Of a stretch of 64,000 nt of DNA, positions 59,479-64,000 are shown piece by piece. The position numbers and the translations under genes were made by a program. Every line of letters begins with the position of its first letter. The stretch's first letter is position 1. Source of the DNA: Flavobacteriaceae bacterium (GTDB taxonomy: Bacteria; Bacteroidota; Bacteroidia; Flavobacteriales; Flavobacteriaceae); assembly GCA_002723295.1 (NCBI GenBank), contig PBNP01000024.1:20018-84017 (forward strand), written 5' to 3'. The notes below the pieces were generated by a model. That model saw only the letters and a list, made by a program, of their open reading frames with translations, did no database searches and was not told where the DNA came from.

Positions 59479-62400
59479 ATGGAAAGCGAAAGATTTATCC
59501 TTTGCAAAAAAACCTTCGGCTTAGGAGTATTTTTAATTGCACTAATTACATATTGTTTAACGGTTGAACCAACTGCTAGCTATTGGGATGCTGGAGAATA
59601 TATCTCTACTTCAGCCAAATTACAAATAGGTCATCCCCCTGGAGCTCCTTTATACCAAATGTTAGGAGCATTTTTTTCATTGTTTGCTGCAAGTGCAGAA
59701 AAAATTGCACTCATGGTTAACCTAATGTCGGTTTTTTCTAGTGCATTTACAATTTTATTTTTGTTTTTAACAATTACAATTCTATTTGAAAAGATCTATG
59801 TTTTTAAAGACCCTAATAACTATAATGAACTTTTTTGTTTTTTTGGAAGTGCTGCCTGCGGTTCACTTGCTTTGTGTTTTTCTGATAGTTTCTGGTTTAA
59901 TGCTGTTGAAGCTGAAGTTTATGCAATGGCTACATTGCTTCTTTCAGTCTTATTTTATTTAGGTTTAAAATGGGAAAAGGATATGGGCAAGCCTAGAGGT
60001 GATAGATGGTTATTATTAATTTCTTTTATTATAGGTCTTTCTTTTGGTGTGCACTTCATGGGTCTTCTAACTATCCCCGCATTAGGGATGTTATATTATT
60101 TTAAGAATTATCAAAAAATAACATTAAAAGGTTTTTTAATTGCGAATACTCTCTCAATTGCAATCTTGCTTTTCATATTTAAATTATTATTGCCTCTTAC
60201 TTTAGCTTTCTTTGGTAATACAGAGGTATACATAGTAAACACTTTTGGTTTGCCTTTTAATAGTGGAACCATATTAGCTGGTTTAGTTATTATTAGTCTA
60301 TTTTATTTTTCACTTGGATATACCAGAAAAAAAAATTGGGTTAATATTAATACTGGCTTACTTTGCGTGCTTTTTGTTCTATTAGGATTTTCATCATGGA
60401 TTATGATTCCCATTAGAGCGAATGCAAATACGGTTATAAATGAAAACTCTCCTTCTGATGCTAGATTATTATTAGCTTATTATAATTTAGAGCAGTACCC
60501 TGAGACTAAATTATTTTATGGTCCATTTTTTTCTGATATGTATGTTGGTCAAGATGATGATAATCCATACAAAGATGACAAACCAAAATATGAAAGAAAT
60601 GAAAAAACAGGAAAGTATATAATTGTTAATCATTGGGAAAATGCTAGAATAAATGCTAATCAAAAACAGAGTGGATTTTTACCAAGACTATGGAGTACTG
60701 AACATGCTGCAAACTATATGAACTTTACCAAACCACTAAATTTTAGAATTTCCTCTGAATATTCATCTAATGAAAGACTTGTTGAAAGAATAAATGAATT
60801 TAAAAGTGATATTGAAGATGGTCTCGTTTCTGGTGATGAATATCATACTTTTTTTAAGACTTTTGGTAGATTTCTGGACATAGAAAAGCCTTCTTTTTTA
60901 AGCAATTTGCAATTTCTTTTTGAGTATCAAATTGGTTATATGTATTGGCGTTATTTTATGTGGAATTTTGTTGGAAGACAAAATGATATAGCCGGAGATT
61001 ATAGTGTTTTAAATGGAAATTGGATAAGTGGATTTTCTTTTTTAGATGAAATAAGATTAGGTAATCAAAATCAGTTGGATATGGACGCTTTAAATAACAA
61101 AGCAAGAAACACCTATTACTTTTTTCCATTAATTTTTGGAATTATTGGATTGATTTACTTGTACCAAAAGGATCCAAAAAAATTCTGGGTGCTTTTACTA
61201 TTTTTTCTATTTACTGGTATTGCATTAAAAATTTATTTGAATGAACGTCCATTTGAGCCAAGAGAACGTGATTATGCACTTGTCGGATCTTTCTATGTTT
61301 TTTGTATTTGGATTGCTATGGGAGTTCTATCATTAATTGATAGGTCTTTTAGTAATTACAAAACAAAAGCTTTAGGCCCAATAATTACATTATTAGGTAT
61401 ATTATTGACTCCTATACTAATGGGTTATCAAAATTGGGATGATCATGATAGGTCTAACAGATATACTGCTCAATCAATTGCAAAATCATATTTGTCTTCG
61501 ATTACAAAGGATGTTGGTGCTATAATTTTTACTATAGGAGATAATGACACATTTGCATTATGGTATGCACAAGAAATTGAAGGGTTCAGAACAGATGTTA
61601 GAACTATAAACACAAGTCTTTTAGCCACAGATTGGTATATTGATCAAACAAAAAGGAAAACTTATAAAAGCAATCCAGTAAAATCTCAATTAAAACATAG
61701 TCTTTATGCTTATGGTGTAAGGGATTATATTAAACATGAATCTTTGTCAGATTCATTAAGATGGGATATAAAAGATTTTATAAACTGGGTTGCAAGTGAT
61801 GATGATAGAACAAAATATAAAAATTTAATTCTCCAATCGGGAGGCAATCCTAATAATTATCCAAAAAGTACTCAGGAAATGGTCTTTTATCCTACTAATA
61901 AAATTCGAGTCTCAGTTGACAAAGAAAATGTTATAAAAAGTGGAATTGTTAAAGATGAAGATATAGATGAAATAGTTCCATATATTGATATTGATTTACC
62001 TAAATCTGGTATAACAAAAAATCAGCTATTGATGCTTGATATTTTGGCTAATAACAATTGGAAAAGACCAATTTATTTTACAGGCGGAAGTTTTGATGCC
62101 TCAGAATATATATGGATGAAAGAATATCTTCAATTAGATGGTTTAGTTTATAAGCTAGTGCCTATTAAAACCCCTATAAGTAAGAATAATCCATATTTAT
62201 TAGGTCGTATTGATAGTGATTTGATGTATAATATTGTGAAACAATGGACCTGGGGTAATTCAGATCATCCTTCGATATATCATGACCCTGAAACAAGAAA
62301 AAATAGTATTAGCTTCAGGAGTAATTTAGCTAGATTAGCTGAACAATTAATTAAAGAAGGGGGAGATGAAAAGGCTAAAGAAGTTATTGACCTTGCATTG

Positions 62401-63006
62401 AAAAAAATGCCCATAGACAAATATGGATATTACAGTCTTCTTGTTCCATTTATTGATAGCTACTATGAAATTGGAGAGAAAGAATTAGCGAAAAAATTGA
62501 TATTTGATATTTCTAAAAAATACTCAGATAGACTTAATTACTTTTCTTCCTTGAAAGCAAATTTACAATATGATCTTGGTGAAGAAATAATTACTGAAAT
62601 AGAAAGGTATAGAACTCTTATTGAAGCACTTTTAGTAAATAATGATTATTTAATTTTTGAAAGTCAATTAGATAAATTTATGACTTCTATAAAACCATTT
62701 GTGTTTTTATATGGTGAATATGATTTTTACACTGTTTTATCAGATGTAGTTGAAGGCTATTATATAATTGACAAAGACACAAAAGCTCAAGAATTAGCCA
62801 GAAAGATTACAGATCCCTATAAAAAAAGGTTAAATGTTCTAGCTAATCTTCCAAGTGAAGGTAAAATTAGATATGCTGAACAAATAAAATCTGAAATTTT
62901 AAATTTTCGCTTTTTTGTTGAGATAATATATACAAATGACGAAAGTGATTTTGCAGAAAAAATTAAAAGTGAATATGAAGGTTTAGCTGAAAAGTTTATT
63001 GAATAA
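59479..63006 (+). CDS. DUF2723 family GT-C-type membrane protein (putative protein O-mannosyltransferase-like)
   Basis: 1175 aa; 'PTASYWDAGEYISTSAKLQIGHPPGAPLYQMLGAFFSLF' and 'NERPFEPRERDYALVGSFYVFCIWIAMG' signatures; multiple TM then soluble C-terminal region. Confidence 0.88.
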   Translation: MESERFILCKKTFGLGVFLIALITYCLTVEPTASYWDAGEYISTSAKLQIGHPPGAPLYQMLGAFFSLFAASAEKIALMVNLMSVFSSAFTILFLFLTITILFEKIYVFKDPNNYNELFCFFGSAACGSLALCFSDSFWFNAVEAEVYAMATLLLSVLFYLGLKWEKDMGKPRGDRWLLLISFIIGLSFGVHFMGLLTIPALGMLYYFKNYQKITLKGFLIANTLSIAILLFIFKLLLPLTLAFFGNTEVYIVNTFGLPFNSGTILAGLVIISLFYFSLGYTRKKNWVNINTGLLCVLFVLLGFSSWIMIPIRANANTVINENSPSDARLLLAYYNLEQYPETKLFYGPFFSDMYVGQDDDNPYKDDKPKYERNEKTGKYIIVNHWENARINANQKQSGFLPRLWSTEHAANYMNFTKPLNFRISSEYSSNERLVERINEFKSDIEDGLVSGDEYHTFFKTFGRFLDIEKPSFLSNLQFLFEYQIGYMYWRYFMWNFVGRQNDIAGDYSVLNGNWISGFSFLDEIRLGNQNQLDMDALNNKARNTYYFFPLIFGIIGLIYLYQKDPKKFWVLLLFFLFTGIALKIYLNERPFEPRERDYALVGSFYVFCIWIAMGVLSLIDRSFSNYKTKALGPIITLLGILLTPILMGYQNWDDHDRSNRYTAQSIAKSYLSSITKDVGAIIFTIGDNDTFALWYAQEIEGFRTDVRTINTSLLATDWYIDQTKRKTYKSNPVKSQLKHSLYAYGVRDYIKHESLSDSLRWDIKDFINWVASDDDRTKYKNLILQSGGNPNNYPKSTQEMVFYPTNKIRVSVDKENVIKSGIVKDEDIDEIVPYIDIDLPKSGITKNQLLMLDILANNNWKRPIYFTGGSFDASEYIWMKEYLQLDGLVYKLVPIKTPISKNNPYLLGRIDSDLMYNIVKQWTWGNSDHPSIYHDPETRKNSISFRSNLARLAEQLIKEGGDEKAKEVIDLALKKMPIDKYGYYSLLVPFIDSYYEIGEKELAKKLIFDISKKYSDRLNYFSSLKANLQYDLGEEIITEIERYRTLIEALLVNNDYLIFESQLDKFMTSIKPFVFLYGEYDFYTVLSDVVEGYYIIDKDTKAQELARKITDPYKKRLNVLANLPSEGKIRYAEQIKSEILNFRFFVEIIYTNDESDFAEKIKSEYEGLAEKFIE

Positions 63007-63008
63007 TC

Positions 63009-63308
63009 CTAAACTACATGATCCTTGATAAGGCCTATCAATGTGTTTGCATCTTGTTCACCGCTTTGTCTCCAAAGCATTTCACCATCCTTATAAATCA
63101 TTAGTGTTGGAAGCACTTTAACCCTTAGAGCCTCAGCTAGTTTTTCATTCTTCTCAGCATTAATTTTAATTACCTTAGCACTATCTCCCATGGCAGCTGC
63201 AACATCTTTTAATACAGGGTGCATTAAAGATGAAACATTGTCTAGCTCATTATAAAAAACTAACAATAAAGGATTTTTATCATCTATTAGTTGGCCAAAC
63301 TTAGACAT
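63009..63308 (-). CDS. Thioredoxin-fold protein lacking the CxxC active site
   Basis: 'LLLVFYNELDNVSSLMHPVLKDVA' aligns to the Trx WCGPC region without Cys; cis-Pro 'KVLPTLMIYKDGE' retained. Confidence 0.85.
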   Translation of the reverse strand: MSKFGQLIDDKNPLLLVFYNELDNVSSLMHPVLKDVAAAMGDSAKVIKINAEKNEKLAEALRVKVLPTLMIYKDGEMLWRQSGEQDANTLIGLIKDHVV

Positions 63309-63336
63309 CTTTTAATTTGTTTTAAGTTAGGGTCTG

Positions 63337-63344
63337 CAAAGTTA
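63337..63344 (-). promoter_or_regulatory. Bacteroidota -7 promoter box TAACTTTG upstream of the thioredoxin-like gene
   Basis: TAnnTTTG on minus strand, 28 nt between box and ATG. Confidence 0.4.
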
Positions 63345-63368
63345 GCTTTTTTTCATTAAATCCCAATA

Positions 63369-64000
63369 TTATGCTTTTTTAAGGGTAATTACTGTAATTT
63401 CAGGCCACATACCAACTCTGCCTGGATATGCTAAATATCCAAACCCTCTATTTACATTTAGATACTGCTTTGCTTTTTTATAAAGACCTGCAAATTGGGG
63501 ATATCGCCACTTGATTGGACTCCATTTTATAATTCCAGGTATTTCAATCCCAAATTGCATGCCATGTGTATGACCACTTAATGTTAGTTGAAAAAAGTAC
63601 TTATGAGGTATAACTTCAGCTTCCCAATGTGAAGGATCATGAGTCATTAATATTTTAAAATCTTTAGCGGTTACACCATTTAATGCTTTGTTAAGATTTC
63701 CAGCTTTTTTAAATCGTCCTACACCCCAATTCTCTACTCCAATTATTGCTATTCGACTATTTCCTCTTTTTATAAAATCATTTTCATTGAGTAATAATTT
63801 AAAACCAATTTCTTTTTGCAACTTTTTTAAATTTTCAAAATTATTTATTTTATCCTTTTCACTCTTCCAATCCATATAATCTCCATAATCATGATTACCT
63901 AAAACAGAATACACCCCGTTTTTCGCTTTTAGTTTTGATAGCAATTTTTTCCAAGGATATAATTCTTCAGAAGTGTTGTTTACAATATCACCTGTAAATA
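63369..64000 (-). CDS. Calcineurin-like metallophosphoesterase, 5' end truncated by window edge
   Basis: 'GVYSVLGNHDYGDY', 'LTLSGHTHGMQFG'; frame stays open upstream of the listed Met with 'FTGDIVNNTSEELYPWKKLLSKLK'. Confidence 0.9.
   Translation of the reverse strand, partial: FTGDIVNNTSEELYPWKKLLSKLKAKNGVYSVLGNHDYGDYMDWKSEKDKINNFENLKKLQKEIGFKLLLNENDFIKRGNSRIAIIGVENWGVGRFKKAGNLNKALNGVTAKDFKILMTHDPSHWEAEVIPHKYFFQLTLSGHTHGMQFGIEIPGIIKWSPIKWRYPQFAGLYKKAKQYLNVNRGFGYLAYPGRVGMWPEITVITLKKA

Noticed and set aside
1-64000. IS elements, integrases, prophage, rRNA, toxin-antitoxin or defence systems
   Set aside because: No supporting ORFs or repeat structures were found anywhere in the window.

Overview
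AT-rich chromosomal window from a marine-type Flavobacteriaceae/Bacteroidota genome (inferred from gene families and gene order; species not identifiable by eye). It is densely coding, almost all on the minus strand. From left to right: (1) a TolC/HlyD/MacB-like efflux operon with two tandem permeases; (2) cytochrome oxidase accessory and subunit genes (DUF420, SCO1, subunit IV, two subunit III, ctaB), then tonB, gcvH, the giant T9SS translocon gene sprA, ruvA and maeB; (3) an accessory locus at 23.4-41.2 kb with susC, susD, three large tandem FG-GAP/VCBS + ASPIC/UnbV lipoproteins, an orphan 200-aa lipoprotein, a vanadium-haloperoxidase/PAP2-family lipoprotein and an MFS sugar-type transporter, but no CAZyme or regulator; (4) queG, ruvB, coxA/coxB and the complete Alternative Complex III operon actA-F; (5) a SPOR protein, infB, nusA, tRNA-Gln, a DUF2723 GT-C membrane protein, a thioredoxin-fold protein without the active-site cysteines and a truncated metallophosphoesterase. 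The most notable observations are: the third FG-GAP gene is interrupted by one in-frame TAG that looks like TGG(Trp)->TAG; the CAZyme-less SusCD/FG-GAP/haloperoxidase locus is a candidate uncharacterised surface uptake or modification system; a terminator T-tract merges into a Bacteroidota-type -7 promoter box between susD and the FG-GAP operon; and rimP is missing from its usual place beside nusA, where a 27-aa membrane peptide ORF lies. No CRISPR, rRNA, IS element or prophage was seen.
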